42,923 bases of DNA from contig NZ_JAGNYF010000016.1 in assembly GCF_017985075.1 (NCBI RefSeq), forward strand, positions 1 to 42,923, in the 5' to 3' direction. Positions 18,646-27,403 of this stretch are shown piece after piece. Every line of letters starts with the position of its first letter. Position 1 is the first letter of the stretch. A program made the position numbers and the translations under genes. Under the pieces are notes generated by a model. It did not search any database. It worked only from the letters and a program-made list of their open reading frames with translations, and was not told where the DNA came from. This stretch comes from Flavobacterium sp. Lineage in GTDB: Bacteria > Bacteroidota > Bacteroidia > Flavobacteriales > Flavobacteriaceae.

Positions 18646-19104
18646 TTAAATTCTGGGTTTATTCAGGCCTCTGTCGTATAATATTATACTTCCAGCAACA
18701 GAAACATTTAAACTTTTTTCAGATTTAAATTTTACTAAATGGTGGCATTTTTCCATAGCTTTTTTCGTCATTCCGTGATCTTCTGCGCCTAATAAGTATA
18801 CACATCGTTGTGGATGATGAAAGGTTTCTAAATCTACTGCGGCATCATCTAGTTCAACGCCAACTAATCTTGCGCCTTTAGGTAAGTTTTCGTAAAATGC
18901 TTCAAAAGTATCATAATGAAAATAAGGAATTGCTTTTACTGCGTTGTGTGTATCGCAAGCTTGTTTAGCATACCGTTTTCCAATAGTGAAAATAAAACTC
19001 GCACCAAAATTCTGAGCCGAACGCCAAAGCATTCCTAAGTTTTCAGGTGTTTTTCCGTTTTGTATGCCTATTCCAAAAAATTCGTTTATAAAATTATCGT
19101 TCAT
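18646..19104 (-). CDS. SpoU family RNA 2'-O-methyltransferase
   Basis: A 152-residue trefoil-knot (SPOUT) methyltransferase made of the catalytic domain alone, as in TrmL-type enzymes. Motif 1 is NGKTPENLGMLWRSAQNFGA with the conserved Asn and Arg, motif 2 is CVYLLGAEDHGM, and motif 3 is SLNVSVAGSIILYDR. It should methylate a ribose in tRNA or rRNA using S-adenosylmethionine. Exact target unknown. There is no N-terminal RNA-binding extension. Transcribed in the same direction as the Crp/Fnr regulator upstream, 53 bp apart. Confidence 0.9.
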   Translation of the reverse strand: MNDNFINEFFGIGIQNGKTPENLGMLWRSAQNFGASFIFTIGKRYAKQACDTHNAVKAIPYFHYDTFEAFYENLPKGARLVGVELDDAAVDLETFHHPQRCVYLLGAEDHGMTKKAMEKCHHLVKFKSEKSLNVSVAGSIILYDRGLNKPRI

Positions 19105-19157
19105 ATTGTGGTATGTAAAATAAACAGTAGATTAAAAGTCTATAATCTTTTATCTAT

Positions 19158-19835
19158 TTAAATTAGTCTTTGTAATTCTTTTTTATTGGAAAGGGAAATT
19201 TTTTTGCCTTGTAAAGAAATCCAACCTTCTTTGTTAAATTCAGATAATAATCGAATACAACTTTCAGTAGCCGTACCAATCATTCCAGCTATTTCTTCTC
19301 GAGATAATTGAATTTTTAAACTTCCATCTTCGTGAATACCAAAGTCGGTTTCTAATTTAAGTAAGGTTTCTGCCAAACGTTGTTTTACTGTTTTTTGTGC
19401 CAAATTCACCATATTATCATCAGCATCTTTTAAATCGCCACAAACCGATTTCATCATATTTAATGAAAACTGATTATTTTCGTTAAAAAACTGTAATATT
19501 TCTTGCTTTGGAATAAAACAAACTTGCATATCTTCCACAGCAACAGCACTTAAATTAGTAGATTCTTCACTAATTAACGAACGTTGTCCTAAAAGTTCCC
19601 CTTTTTTTACGAGTTTCACAATTTGATCTTTTCCGTTATCGCTAAGTTTTGATAATTTACAAATACCGTCTTTTATACAATAAATGCCATTTAAGGCATC
19701 TCCTTCGTCAAAAACTGTTTCTCCTTTTTTTACGGCGTATGACGTTTTACAATCAGCAATTTTCAATAACTCATCTTTATTTAATGCCTTTATAGCACTA
19801 AATTCTCTAACAATGCATTGTTCACATTTCCCCAT
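19158..19835 (-). CDS. Crp/Fnr family transcriptional regulator, probable oxygen or redox sensor
   Basis: A 225-residue regulator with an N-terminal cyclic-nucleotide-fold sensor domain (30-125), a dimerisation helix and a C-terminal HTH at about 173-200 (LSREEIAGMIGTATESCIRL). Cys residues lie at 4, 7, 29, 53, 59 and 106. The N-terminal CEQC pair plus Cys29 and one later Cys could hold a 4Fe-4S cluster as in FNR, but the spacing differs from E. coli FNR (20, 23, 29, 122). It is divergent from ccoI. Fnr-type palindromes precede ccoI, ccoS and hemN, which makes it the obvious candidate regulator of the cbb3 oxidase genes. It may also control itself: the 19877-19892 box lies in its own upstream region. 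Confidence 0.88.
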   Translation of the reverse strand: MGKCEQCIVREFSAIKALNKDELLKIADCKTSYAVKKGETVFDEGDALNGIYCIKDGICKLSKLSDNGKDQIVKLVKKGELLGQRSLISEESTNLSAVAVEDMQVCFIPKQEILQFFNENNQFSLNMMKSVCGDLKDADDNMVNLAQKTVKQRLAETLLKLETDFGIHEDGSLKIQLSREEIAGMIGTATESCIRLLSEFNKEGWISLQGKKISLSNKKELQRLI

Positions 19836-19857
19836 AAAAACAAAATTAGTTGCAGTT

Positions 19858-19880
19858 CATACAAATTTACAAATTGTATG
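19858..19880. promoter_or_regulatory. Inverted repeat in the fnr-ccoI intergenic region
   Basis: CATACAA and TTGTATG form a perfect 7-bp inverted repeat 9 bp apart, overlapping the left end of the Fnr-type box. On the minus strand TAAATTTG (19862-19869) and TAATTTTG (19841-19848) are possible -7 elements of the regulator gene, so this dyad may take part in autoregulation. Confidence 0.4.
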
Positions 19881-19921
19881 ACAAATATCATATTTTACTT
19901 ATGAACAATATTTCAACTTTG
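19877..19921 (+). promoter_or_regulatory. Fnr-type box and promoter of ccoI
   Basis: The box TATGACAAATATCATA (19877-19892) has half sites ATGAC and ATCAT around AAAT, one mismatch from a perfect palindrome. The -7-like element CAACTTTG (19914-19921) ends 36.5 bp after the box centre. With transcription starting about 5 nt later, the box is at -41.5, the class II activator position for Fnr. Confidence 0.75.
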
Positions 19922-19932
19922 TATTAGGTAAA

Positions 19933-22332
19933 ATGAGCATTATTATGGACAATAAAAATTGTTTTCATTGTGGTAAGGAATATACTGCAAAAGAAGAAAT
20001 ACAATTTGACGAAAAATCATTCTGTTGTGTAGGATGCAAAACAGTATATGAAATATTTAGTCAAAATAATTTAACGTGTTATTACGATTTTCAATCGGCT
20101 CCTGGAGCCACACCATTAGAAATTAATGGTAAATATGATTTTTTAGATGATGAAAAAATTCAATCCAAATTATTGGAATTTCAAGAAAATTCAATTTATA
20201 TTGTTTCCTTATACATACCACATATTCACTGTAGTTCATGTATTTGGATTTTGGAAAATTTACAAAAACTTCAAAAGGGAATAAGCTCTTCTCAGGTTAA
20301 TTTTACACAAAAAAAAGTTCGTATCACCTATAATTCAGAACAAACCAATTTAAAAGACATCGTTTATTTGTTGTCTTCCATTGGTTATGAACCGTATATT
20401 AGTTTAGAAAATTACGAAACAGGTACCAAACAAATTGATAGAAGTTTAATTTATAAATTAGGAATTGCTTTTTTCTGTTTTGGAAACATTATGCTTTTAT
20501 CGTTTCCAGAATATTTTGAAGTAGATGAGTTTTGGATAAACAAATATCGAAATTTCTTCAGAACGCTAATTTTCTTTTTATCCTTGCCTTCTTTTTTATA
20601 TTCGGCAAGTGGTTATTACATCTCAGCTTATAAAAGTATTAAATCGAAAATGTTAAATATTGATATTCCTATTGCTTTAGGAATAATTGTCATGTTTGTA
20701 CGAAGTGTAATTGATATTACGTTTGATTATGGACAAGGATTTTTTGATAGTTTAACTGGATTGGTTTTCTTTATGTTGTTAGGGAAATTATTTCAACAAA
20801 AAACATATGATTTTTTATCATTTGAACGCGATTTTAAATCCTACTTTCCAATTGCCGTGACGAAAATCAATCAGAATGGTGAAGAAGAACCTTGCCAAAT
20901 ATATGATGTAGAAAAAGGTGATAGATTAATTATCAGAAATCAAGAATTAATTCCAGTTGATGGCATATTAATTTCTCCAAAAACAGCATTAGATTATAGT
21001 TTTGTTACTGGTGAAGCCATTCCAATTGAAAAAAAATCGGGCGATAAAGTTTTTGCAGGCGGCAAACAAATGGGCGGAATTATTGAAATGGAAGTATTGT
21101 TTTCTGTTTCACAAAGTTATTTAACGCAATTGTGGAGTAATGATGTTTTTCAAAAAAAAATAGACCAAAAACACAAATCGATTACAGATAAAGTAAGTCA
21201 GTATTTCACTCCCGCTTTGCTTATTTTGGCTTTTGGATCCTTAATTTTTTGGCTGTTTATAAATGCGTATTTAGCGTTTAATGTTTTCACTGCAGTGCTA
21301 ATTGTAGCATGTCCGTGTGCATTGGCTTTAACCGCGCCTTTTACTTTAGGTAATGTGTTACGAATTATGGGAAATCATAAATTGTATTTAAAAAACGCAC
21401 AAGTGATTGAACAAATGGCAAAAGTAGATACAATTGTTTTTGATAAAACAGGAACCATTACGTCGTCTTTAAAATCAACTATAGAATATACAGGTACAGA
21501 TTTATCCGATAAGGAACTTGCAAATATTAAAAGCATTGTCAGAAATTCAAATCATCCTTTAAGTAGAAAACTATATGCGTTTTTACCTCAATCTGAAATA
21601 GTAGCAATTAATTCATACGAAGAAATTGTAGGAAAAGGAATGTTAGCTTCAGTTGAAAATGTTTCATACAAAATAGGTTCTCTTTACTTAATGAATTTAG
21701 AATTAGAAATTGAAAAAGATAAAAATACTAAAGTGCATATTGAAATTGATTCAGAATATAAAGGCTATTTTGCTTTCAACCATCAATATAGAGAAGGGTT
21801 AAATACTTTATTCAATCAGTTGGATAAAAATAACTTCAAAACTGTGGTTTTATCTGGTGATAACGATGGTGAACAAGAGTATTTGCAATCCGTTTTGCCA
21901 CAAAATACCACATTAGTTTTCAATCAAAAACCTGAGCAAAAATTAGAATATATCAAGAAACTTCAAAATGAAGGTAAAAATGTTATGATGGTTGGAGATG
22001 GATTAAATGATGCAGGCGCTTTAGCTCAAAGTAATATTGGAATCGCACTTTCAGAAAATGTTAATGTTTTTTCACCTGCTTGCGATGGTATAATGGACGC
22101 TTCGCAATTTCAAAAATTGTTTCATTATATACAGTATTCTAAAAACGCTATGAAAACCATTTATATGAGTTTTGGTCTTTCGTTACTATATAACTCAGTA
22201 GGATTAGCTTTTGCTTTAACAGGTAAATTATCGCCATTGTTTGCAGCTATTATTATGCCTATGAGCGCCATTACGATTGTGAGCTTTGTAACCATATTGA
22301 GTAAATTTTACGGTAAAAAAATCAAATCGTAA
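19933..22332 (+). CDS. ccoI: Copper-translocating P-type ATPase for cbb3 oxidase assembly (CcoI/FixI)
   Basis: A P1B-type ATPase, 799 residues, which supplies copper for the CuB site of cbb3 oxidase. Features in order: Cys-rich N-terminal metal-binding region (Cys10, Cys13, then FCCVGC at 30-35); HMA-type domain with Cys100 and Cys103 (HIHCSSCIW); TM helices; actuator loop with TGEA; CPC motif Cys460-Pro-Cys462 in VACPCALALTAPF; phosphorylation site Asp504 in DKTGT; the NHPLSRKL HP loop; and GDGLNDAGAL. The extended Cys-rich N-terminus plus the operon context separates CcoI from CopA. The downstream in-frame ATG at 19945 fits the predicted transcription start near 19926 better; the longer frame is given. 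Confidence 0.95.
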   Translation: MSIIMDNKNCFHCGKEYTAKEEIQFDEKSFCCVGCKTVYEIFSQNNLTCYYDFQSAPGATPLEINGKYDFLDDEKIQSKLLEFQENSIYIVSLYIPHIHCSSCIWILENLQKLQKGISSSQVNFTQKKVRITYNSEQTNLKDIVYLLSSIGYEPYISLENYETGTKQIDRSLIYKLGIAFFCFGNIMLLSFPEYFEVDEFWINKYRNFFRTLIFFLSLPSFLYSASGYYISAYKSIKSKMLNIDIPIALGIIVMFVRSVIDITFDYGQGFFDSLTGLVFFMLLGKLFQQKTYDFLSFERDFKSYFPIAVTKINQNGEEEPCQIYDVEKGDRLIIRNQELIPVDGILISPKTALDYSFVTGEAIPIEKKSGDKVFAGGKQMGGIIEMEVLFSVSQSYLTQLWSNDVFQKKIDQKHKSITDKVSQYFTPALLILAFGSLIFWLFINAYLAFNVFTAVLIVACPCALALTAPFTLGNVLRIMGNHKLYLKNAQVIEQMAKVDTIVFDKTGTITSSLKSTIEYTGTDLSDKELANIKSIVRNSNHPLSRKLYAFLPQSEIVAINSYEEIVGKGMLASVENVSYKIGSLYLMNLELEIEKDKNTKVHIEIDSEYKGYFAFNHQYREGLNTLFNQLDKNNFKTVVLSGDNDGEQEYLQSVLPQNTTLVFNQKPEQKLEYIKKLQNEGKNVMMVGDGLNDAGALAQSNIGIALSENVNVFSPACDGIMDASQFQKLFHYIQYSKNAMKTIYMSFGLSLLYNSVGLAFALTGKLSPLFAAIIMPMSAITIVSFVTILSKFYGKKIKS

Positions 22333-22357
22333 TTCGTAAATTAAAATAAATTCAATA

Positions 22358-22402
22358 TATGATAAATATCATATTTAGTTACATCTCGCTAATCTAAATT
22401 TG
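22358..22402 (+). promoter_or_regulatory. Fnr-type box and promoter of the ccoS-ccoNO operon
   Basis: TATGATAAATATCATA (22358-22373) has perfectly symmetric half sites ATGAT and ATCAT. The -7 element TAAATTTG (22395-22402) ends 36.5 bp from the box centre, the same spacing as at ccoI and hemN. The predicted transcription start is near 22407, so the ccoS start must be 22421. Confidence 0.8.
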
Positions 22403-22420
22403 TTTAAAACTTATAGAGGT

Positions 22421-22582
22421 ATGAGTATCATATATTTTCTTATAACTATTAGCATCTTAATAGCCATTGTGTTTTTAATCACATTCATATTAGCCGTAAA
22501 AAACGGTCAGTTTGATGATGATTACACGCCATCGGTTCGTATGCTTTTTGATGATGAATTAAAAAAAACTAAAACTAAATAA
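22421..22582 (+). CDS. ccoS: cbb3-type cytochrome oxidase assembly protein CcoS
   Basis: A 53-residue protein with one TM helix (about 3-27, MSIIYFLITISILIAIVFL) and a short acidic cytoplasmic tail containing GQFDDDYTPSVRMLFDDE. The D-D-x-x-P segment is typical of CcoS, needed for cofactor insertion into cbb3 oxidase. I start at 22421, preceded by AGAGGT, because a longer frame from a TTG at 22400 would begin upstream of the predicted transcript. It lies 9 bp before the oxidase gene. Confidence 0.9.
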   Translation: MSIIYFLITISILIAIVFLITFILAVKNGQFDDDYTPSVRMLFDDELKKTKTK

Positions 22583-22591
22583 ACATTAATT

Positions 22592-24769
22592 ATGGAAATG
22601 CAACAATTTCGTTATGATAATAAAATCGTTCGTAATTTTATTTATGCATCGCTACTTTTTGGAGTAGTCGGAATGTCAGTAGGATTATTAGTAGCGTTCT
22701 TTTATCTTTTTCCAAATTTAACTGACGGTATTCCGTGGTTAAGTTATGGTAGATTAAGACCTTTACATACCAATGCAGTAATTTTTGCGTTTGTTGGTAA
22801 TGCCGTTTTTGCAGGAGTATATTACTCTTTACAACGTTTACTAAAAGCCAGAATGTATAGCGACTTTTTGAGTCAGGTTAACTTTTGGGGTTGGCAACTT
22901 ATTATTTTAGGTGCGGCTATTACATTACCGATGGGAATTACTACATCAAAAGAATATGCCGAATTAGAATGGCCTTTTGACATCGCTATTGCTTTAGTAT
23001 GGGTTGCATTTGGTATCAATATGATTGGAACTATTGTTAAGCGTAGAGAACGTCATATTTATGTTGCTATTTGGTTTTACATCGCCACTTTTGTTGCAGT
23101 TGCCTTATTACATATTGTAAATAGTATTGCAATACCTGTTTCATTAACAAAAAGTTATTCAGTATATGCAGGCGTTCAAGATGCTCTGGTGCAATGGTGG
23201 TATGGTCATAATGCGGTAGCGTTTTTCTTAACCACTCCGTTTTTAGGATTAATGTACTATTATTTGCCTAAAGCAGCAAACAGACCGGTATATTCATACA
23301 GATTATCAATTATCCACTTTTGGTCTTTAATTTTCTTATACATCTGGGCAGGTCCGCACCATTTATTATATTCTACCTTACCAGATTGGGCACAAAATTT
23401 AGGTGTGGTATTTTCAATTATGCTGATTGCTCCATCTTGGGGAGGTATGATTAATGGGTTACTTACATTAAGAGGTGCTTGGGATAAAGTAAGAACTGAT
23501 GCCGTTTTAAAATTCTTTGTAGTTGGAGTAACAGGTTACGGAATGGCAACATTTGAAGGTCCAATGTTATCGCTTAAAAATGTAAATGCGATTGCACACT
23601 TTACAGATTGGATCGTAGCACACGTTCACGTTGGCGCATTAGCTTGGAATGGTTTCATGACATTTGGTATGATTTATTGGATTATACCAAGAATTACTAA
23701 AACAAAACTATATTCAGAAAAATTAGCCAATTTTCATTTTTGGATTGGAACATTAGGTATCATTTTATATGCATTACCAATGTATGTTGCAGGTTTTGTA
23801 CAGTCATTAATGTGGAAACAGTTTAATGAAGACGGAACCTTAGTGTACGGTCAGTTTATGGATACTGTTGTTGAAATTATGCCAATGTATGCAATGCGTG
23901 CTGTTGGTGGTGTATTATACTTAACAGGTGTTTTAGTTGGAGTTTACAACGTAATTAAAACAGTAAAAGCAGGTTCAGCTGTTACAGATGAAGAAGCAGA
24001 AGCAGTTGCGCTACCAGTAATCGCATCAAGCAGATTGAGAAATGAAAAATTACACGCTTGGTTAGAGCGTAAACCAGTTCAATTTACAATTCTTACAGTT
24101 CTTGCTGTTTCAATTGGAGGATTAATTCAAATTGTACCGATGTTAATTGTTAAATCTAACATTGCTACTATTACAAGTGTAAAACCATACACACCATTAG
24201 AATTAGAAGGTAGAGATTTATATATCAGAGAAGGTTGTAACAATTGTCACTCTCAACTGGTTCGCCCATTTAGAAGCGAAGTAAAACGTTACGGTGAATA
24301 TTCTAAATCAGGAGAATATGTGTATGATCATCCTTTTTTATGGGGTTCAAAAAGAACAGGTCCCGATTTAATGCGAGTAGGTGGTAAATATCCTCATAGT
24401 TGGCACTTTAGCCATATGTGGAATCCACAAGCTACCACAACAGGCTCTATAATGCCAGCGTATAAATGGATGTTTGATAACAAGAAAATGAAACACGACG
24501 ACATTCAGAAGAAAATGAGTGTTATGAAAACGTTAGGTGTTCCTTATACGGATGCTGAAATAGCTAATGCTTTTGTTAGTATTGAAAAACAAGCTACTGA
24601 AATTGAAAAGGGGTTAGAAACCGATCCAAATTTCTCTAAATCGTATGCCGCAAGTAAAGAAAAAGCAAAAATTACAGGTGAAACTTTCGTACAAATGAAA
24701 GATAGAGAAATTGTAGCTTTAATTGCTTATTTACAACGTTTAGGAACAGATATTAAAGTAAAAAAATAG
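22592..24769 (+). CDS. ccoN: cbb3-type cytochrome c oxidase, fused subunits I and II (CcoNO)
   Basis: The catalytic core of the high-affinity terminal oxidase, 725 residues, with CcoN (1-480) fused to CcoO (490-725), a fusion characteristic of Bacteroidetes. In the CcoN part, haem and copper ligands are in RPLHTNAVIFAF, WWYGHNAVAFFLTTP, GPHHLLYSTLPDW and WIVAHVHVGALAWN. The CcoO part carries one haem c site, Cys549-xx-Cys552-His553 (EGCNNCHSQLVRPF), followed by the family motif TGPDLMRVGGKYPHSWH. It reduces O2 and pumps protons in the cytoplasmic membrane. It is in an operon with ccoS upstream and ccoQ, ccoP, ccoG and ccoH downstream. Confidence 0.97.
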   Translation: MEMQQFRYDNKIVRNFIYASLLFGVVGMSVGLLVAFFYLFPNLTDGIPWLSYGRLRPLHTNAVIFAFVGNAVFAGVYYSLQRLLKARMYSDFLSQVNFWGWQLIILGAAITLPMGITTSKEYAELEWPFDIAIALVWVAFGINMIGTIVKRRERHIYVAIWFYIATFVAVALLHIVNSIAIPVSLTKSYSVYAGVQDALVQWWYGHNAVAFFLTTPFLGLMYYYLPKAANRPVYSYRLSIIHFWSLIFLYIWAGPHHLLYSTLPDWAQNLGVVFSIMLIAPSWGGMINGLLTLRGAWDKVRTDAVLKFFVVGVTGYGMATFEGPMLSLKNVNAIAHFTDWIVAHVHVGALAWNGFMTFGMIYWIIPRITKTKLYSEKLANFHFWIGTLGIILYALPMYVAGFVQSLMWKQFNEDGTLVYGQFMDTVVEIMPMYAMRAVGGVLYLTGVLVGVYNVIKTVKAGSAVTDEEAEAVALPVIASSRLRNEKLHAWLERKPVQFTILTVLAVSIGGLIQIVPMLIVKSNIATITSVKPYTPLELEGRDLYIREGCNNCHSQLVRPFRSEVKRYGEYSKSGEYVYDHPFLWGSKRTGPDLMRVGGKYPHSWHFSHMWNPQATTTGSIMPAYKWMFDNKKMKHDDIQKKMSVMKTLGVPYTDAEIANAFVSIEKQATEIEKGLETDPNFSKSYAASKEKAKITGETFVQMKDREIVALIAYLQRLGTDIKVKK

Positions 24770-24773
24770 GACT

Positions 24774-24944
24774 ATGTTGAAATTTGTAAAACACAACTTA
24801 GAAGGAATTAATGGAGTAGAAATTTATCCGATAATATCGTTAGTAATTTTCTTTATCATATTTATTTCCTACTTAGTGTACGCTTTGTCTTATAGCAAAG
24901 AACAAGTGAAAATTATGAGTGAATTACCTTTTAACGAGAAATAA
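24774..24944 (+). CDS. ccoQ: CcoQ-like small subunit of cbb3 oxidase
   Basis: A 56-residue frame of 171 bp between ccoNO and ccoP, starting 5 bp after the ccoNO stop and ending 12 bp before ccoP. It reads MLKFVKHNLEGINGVEIYP, then one TM helix (about 20-40, IISLVIFFIIFISYLVYALS), then a short tail ending LPFNEK. Size, single helix and position match CcoQ/FixQ, which stabilises the oxidase complex. The tight spacing on both sides supports translation. Sequence conservation in this family is weak, so the name rests mainly on position. Confidence 0.82.
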   Translation: MLKFVKHNLEGINGVEIYPIISLVIFFIIFISYLVYALSYSKEQVKIMSELPFNEK

Positions 24945-24956
24945 AACAACAAGATT

Positions 24957-25886
24957 ATGAGAAAATATATTCCAGTTTACATTAGGTTTCCGTTTTTTTA
25001 CCTAATTGTTTTTGCCTTATCAGAATATTTTATTGATTCTGGAGACCGTCCAGCTTTTGTAAAATATCCAATAGTGCCATTAATGCACGTATTATTAATT
25101 TTCATTTTTATAGTAATAGAAGTGATATTGAATGCAGTAGACAATGTGTCGTATCAATTATTATCAGATGAAGCCAAAGTGCAATTTGATATTGATAAAG
25201 CAAAACCATTTACTCAATCCGAGTTGTATAAAAAATGGATGTTTAAAATTTCGGCTTTAAAACCAATTGAAGATGAGAAAGACATTCAATTAGATCACGA
25301 TTATGATGGAATTAAAGAATTAGATAACGGTTTGCCGCCCTGGTTTACGGGTTTGTTTTATGCTACAATTGTGTTTGCGTTGGTATATTTAGTTCGTTTT
25401 CATATAGTTGGAGATTACACACAAGACCAAGAATATGTAATGGACAATGCTTTAGCTGAAAAGAAAGTAGAAGAATACAATAAAACCGCTCCAGATTTAA
25501 TGAATAAAGAAAAAGTTACTTTACTTACTGAACCTGCTGCATTAGCCGAAGGAAAAGCCATTTTTACAACCAATTGTGTGCTTTGTCATAAAGCAGATGG
25601 TGGTGGTGCTATTGGTCCAAATTTAACAGATAAAAACTGGATTTTAGGTGGTGGAATTAAAAACTTATTTAACACCATTACTGAAGGTGGACGACCTGGA
25701 AAAGGAATGGTAGCTTGGAAAGAAAGTTTAAAACCAACAGAAATTCAAAAAGTAGCAAGTTACGTTTTATCACTTCAAGGGACTAAGCCAGCCGCTGGAA
25801 AAGCACCTGAAGGGGAAGTTTGGAAAGAAGAAGGTACTCCTACAACAGCAAAAGTTGAGGTGGTAGATACGATTGCAAAAAAATAA
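24957..25886 (+). CDS. ccoP: cbb3 oxidase subunit III (CcoP), mono-haem form
   Basis: A 309-residue membrane-anchored cytochrome c that delivers electrons to the oxidase core. TM segments at about 8-25, 37-58 and 130-150; the FixP N-terminal signature LDHDYDGIKELDNGLPPWF lies at about 109-127. A single haem c site, Cys207-xx-Cys210-His211 (NCVLCHKADGGGAIGPNL), is followed by the Met-ligand region GRPGKGMVAW. Proteobacterial CcoP usually has two CxxCH sites; only one is present here. The C-terminal tail is Lys/Glu/Thr-rich and low complexity. The extra N-terminal TM pair is also unlike the minimal proteobacterial form. Confidence 0.93.
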   Translation: MRKYIPVYIRFPFFYLIVFALSEYFIDSGDRPAFVKYPIVPLMHVLLIFIFIVIEVILNAVDNVSYQLLSDEAKVQFDIDKAKPFTQSELYKKWMFKISALKPIEDEKDIQLDHDYDGIKELDNGLPPWFTGLFYATIVFALVYLVRFHIVGDYTQDQEYVMDNALAEKKVEEYNKTAPDLMNKEKVTLLTEPAALAEGKAIFTTNCVLCHKADGGGAIGPNLTDKNWILGGGIKNLFNTITEGGRPGKGMVAWKESLKPTEIQKVASYVLSLQGTKPAAGKAPEGEVWKEEGTPTTAKVEVVDTIAKK

Positions 25887-25894
25887 ACACTAAC

Positions 25895-25926
25895 AATTTG
25901 GGTATGCTTTGTTGTATACCCAAATT
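25895..25926 (+). promoter_or_regulatory. Intercistronic hairpin between ccoP and ccoG
   Basis: AATTTGGGTAT and ATACCCAAATT form a perfect 11-bp stem with a 10-nt loop in the 71-bp gap. No long T-run follows, so it is more likely an mRNA-stability or processing element, or a weak attenuator, that separates the structural genes from the assembly genes. Confidence 0.6.
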
Positions 25927-25957
25927 TGTTTCAGCAGTAATGCAAAATATAAAAAAA

Positions 25958-27379
25958 ATGTCGAATATTGAAGACGATAGTTTCCGTGATTCCATTGGAA
26001 CTATAAACGAAAAAGGAAAGAGAAAATTTATTTTTCCAAAGAAACCACAAGGTAAATATTACGATAGAAGAAAGGTACTAAGTTATGTATTATTAACGTT
26101 TTTACTTTCAAGTCCGTTTATTAAAATAAATGGCAATCAGTTCTTGTTATTTAATGTATTAGACCGCCGATTCAATATTTTTGGAATGCCTTTTTGGCCT
26201 CAAGATTTTTACTTGGTCGTAATTTTAATGATTACAGGTGTAGTTGGATTAACGTTGTTTACAGTAGCTTTTGGTCGAATATTTTGTGGTTGGTTTTGCC
26301 CGCAAACTATTTTTATGGAAATGGTTTTCAGACGAATTGAATATTGGATAGATGGCGATAGAGGAGCTCAAATAAAATTAGAAAGTCAAGAATGGAACGC
26401 AGAAAAAATTAGAAAACGCGTACTAAAATGGTTCGTGTTTTTGATTATTTCTTTTGGTATTGCCAATGTGTTTTTAGCATATTTAGTTGGAAGCGATACA
26501 CTTGAAGCGATGATTATTGAAGGGCCACTAAGTAATGTAAAAACATTAGTAGTATTATCCATTTTTACAGGAATTTTTTATTTTGTTTTTACTTGGTTTA
26601 GAGAACAAGTTTGTATTATAGCTTGTCCGTACGGAAGGTTGCAGGGTGTGCTTTTAGACAATAAATCCATTGTTGTAGCTTACGATTATGTTCGTGGAGA
26701 AAGTGAAAATGGAAGAGCTAAATTTAAGAAAAATGAAGACCGAAAAGAACAAAAAATTGGTGATTGTATTGATTGTCATCAATGTGTAAATGTTTGTCCT
26801 ACTGGAATTGATATTCGTCACGGTACACAATTAGAATGTACCAATTGTACGGCTTGTATGGACGAATGTGATTTGATGATGGAGAATGTGAATTTGCCTA
26901 AAGGATTAATTCGTTATGCAAGTGAAGTGGAAATTTCAAAAAAAGAAAAATTCCAATTAACCACAAGGATGAAAGGATATATTGCTGTTTTAGTGATATT
27001 AACAACCGTGATGGTGTCGATGATTTTATTGCGAACAGAAGTTGACACGAAAATTTTAAGATTATCAGGTCAGTTGTACGAAGAAAAAGGGAAAAACATC
27101 AGTAATGTATATACGTACAGAATCATCAATAAAACGAATGATAATTTAAAAAACATTACTTTTAAGTTGATTCATCCCAAACAAGGAACATTAAAATTAA
27201 TTGGAAAAGAAACGTTGCACGTTGAAAAAGCTAATGCTGCAACAGGAACTTTATTTGTTGAAATTCCATTAGTTTTATTGGAAACGGATAATACGAAAAT
27301 TAATATTGAAGTATATCAAGGAAATAAAGTTATAGAAACTATCACTACTAATTTCTTAGGTCCAAGAACATTTAATTAA
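25958..27379 (+). CDS. ccoG: Cytochrome c oxidase accessory protein CcoG (FixG/RdxA)
   Basis: A membrane-bound 2x[4Fe-4S] protein, 473 residues, which reduces copper for delivery to cbb3 oxidase. TM segments near 40, 85-110, 155-175 and 190-210; WFCPQT and CIIACPYGRLQG are family motifs; the ferredoxin-like clusters are CIDCHQCVNVCPTG and CTNCTACMDECD. The C-terminal periplasmic Ig-like domain (FixG_C) spans about 355-473. I start at 25958 (MSNIEDDSFRDS) because the longer frame from 25898 reads through the intercistronic hairpin. Confidence 0.95.
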   Translation: MSNIEDDSFRDSIGTINEKGKRKFIFPKKPQGKYYDRRKVLSYVLLTFLLSSPFIKINGNQFLLFNVLDRRFNIFGMPFWPQDFYLVVILMITGVVGLTLFTVAFGRIFCGWFCPQTIFMEMVFRRIEYWIDGDRGAQIKLESQEWNAEKIRKRVLKWFVFLIISFGIANVFLAYLVGSDTLEAMIIEGPLSNVKTLVVLSIFTGIFYFVFTWFREQVCIIACPYGRLQGVLLDNKSIVVAYDYVRGESENGRAKFKKNEDRKEQKIGDCIDCHQCVNVCPTGIDIRHGTQLECTNCTACMDECDLMMENVNLPKGLIRYASEVEISKKEKFQLTTRMKGYIAVLVILTTVMVSMILLRTEVDTKILRLSGQLYEEKGKNISNVYTYRIINKTNDNLKNITFKLIHPKQGTLKLIGKETLHVEKANAATGTLFVEIPLVLLETDNTKINIEVYQGNKVIETITTNFLGPRTFN

Positions 27380-27403
27380 AAATATAAATAAAATAAAACA
27401 ATT

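Noticed and set aside
22400-22420. TTG start for ccoS
   Set aside because: It overlaps the -7 element and precedes the predicted transcription start.
25898-25957. N-terminal extension of ccoG
   Set aside because: It translates the intercistronic hairpin and has no similarity to CcoG N-termini.
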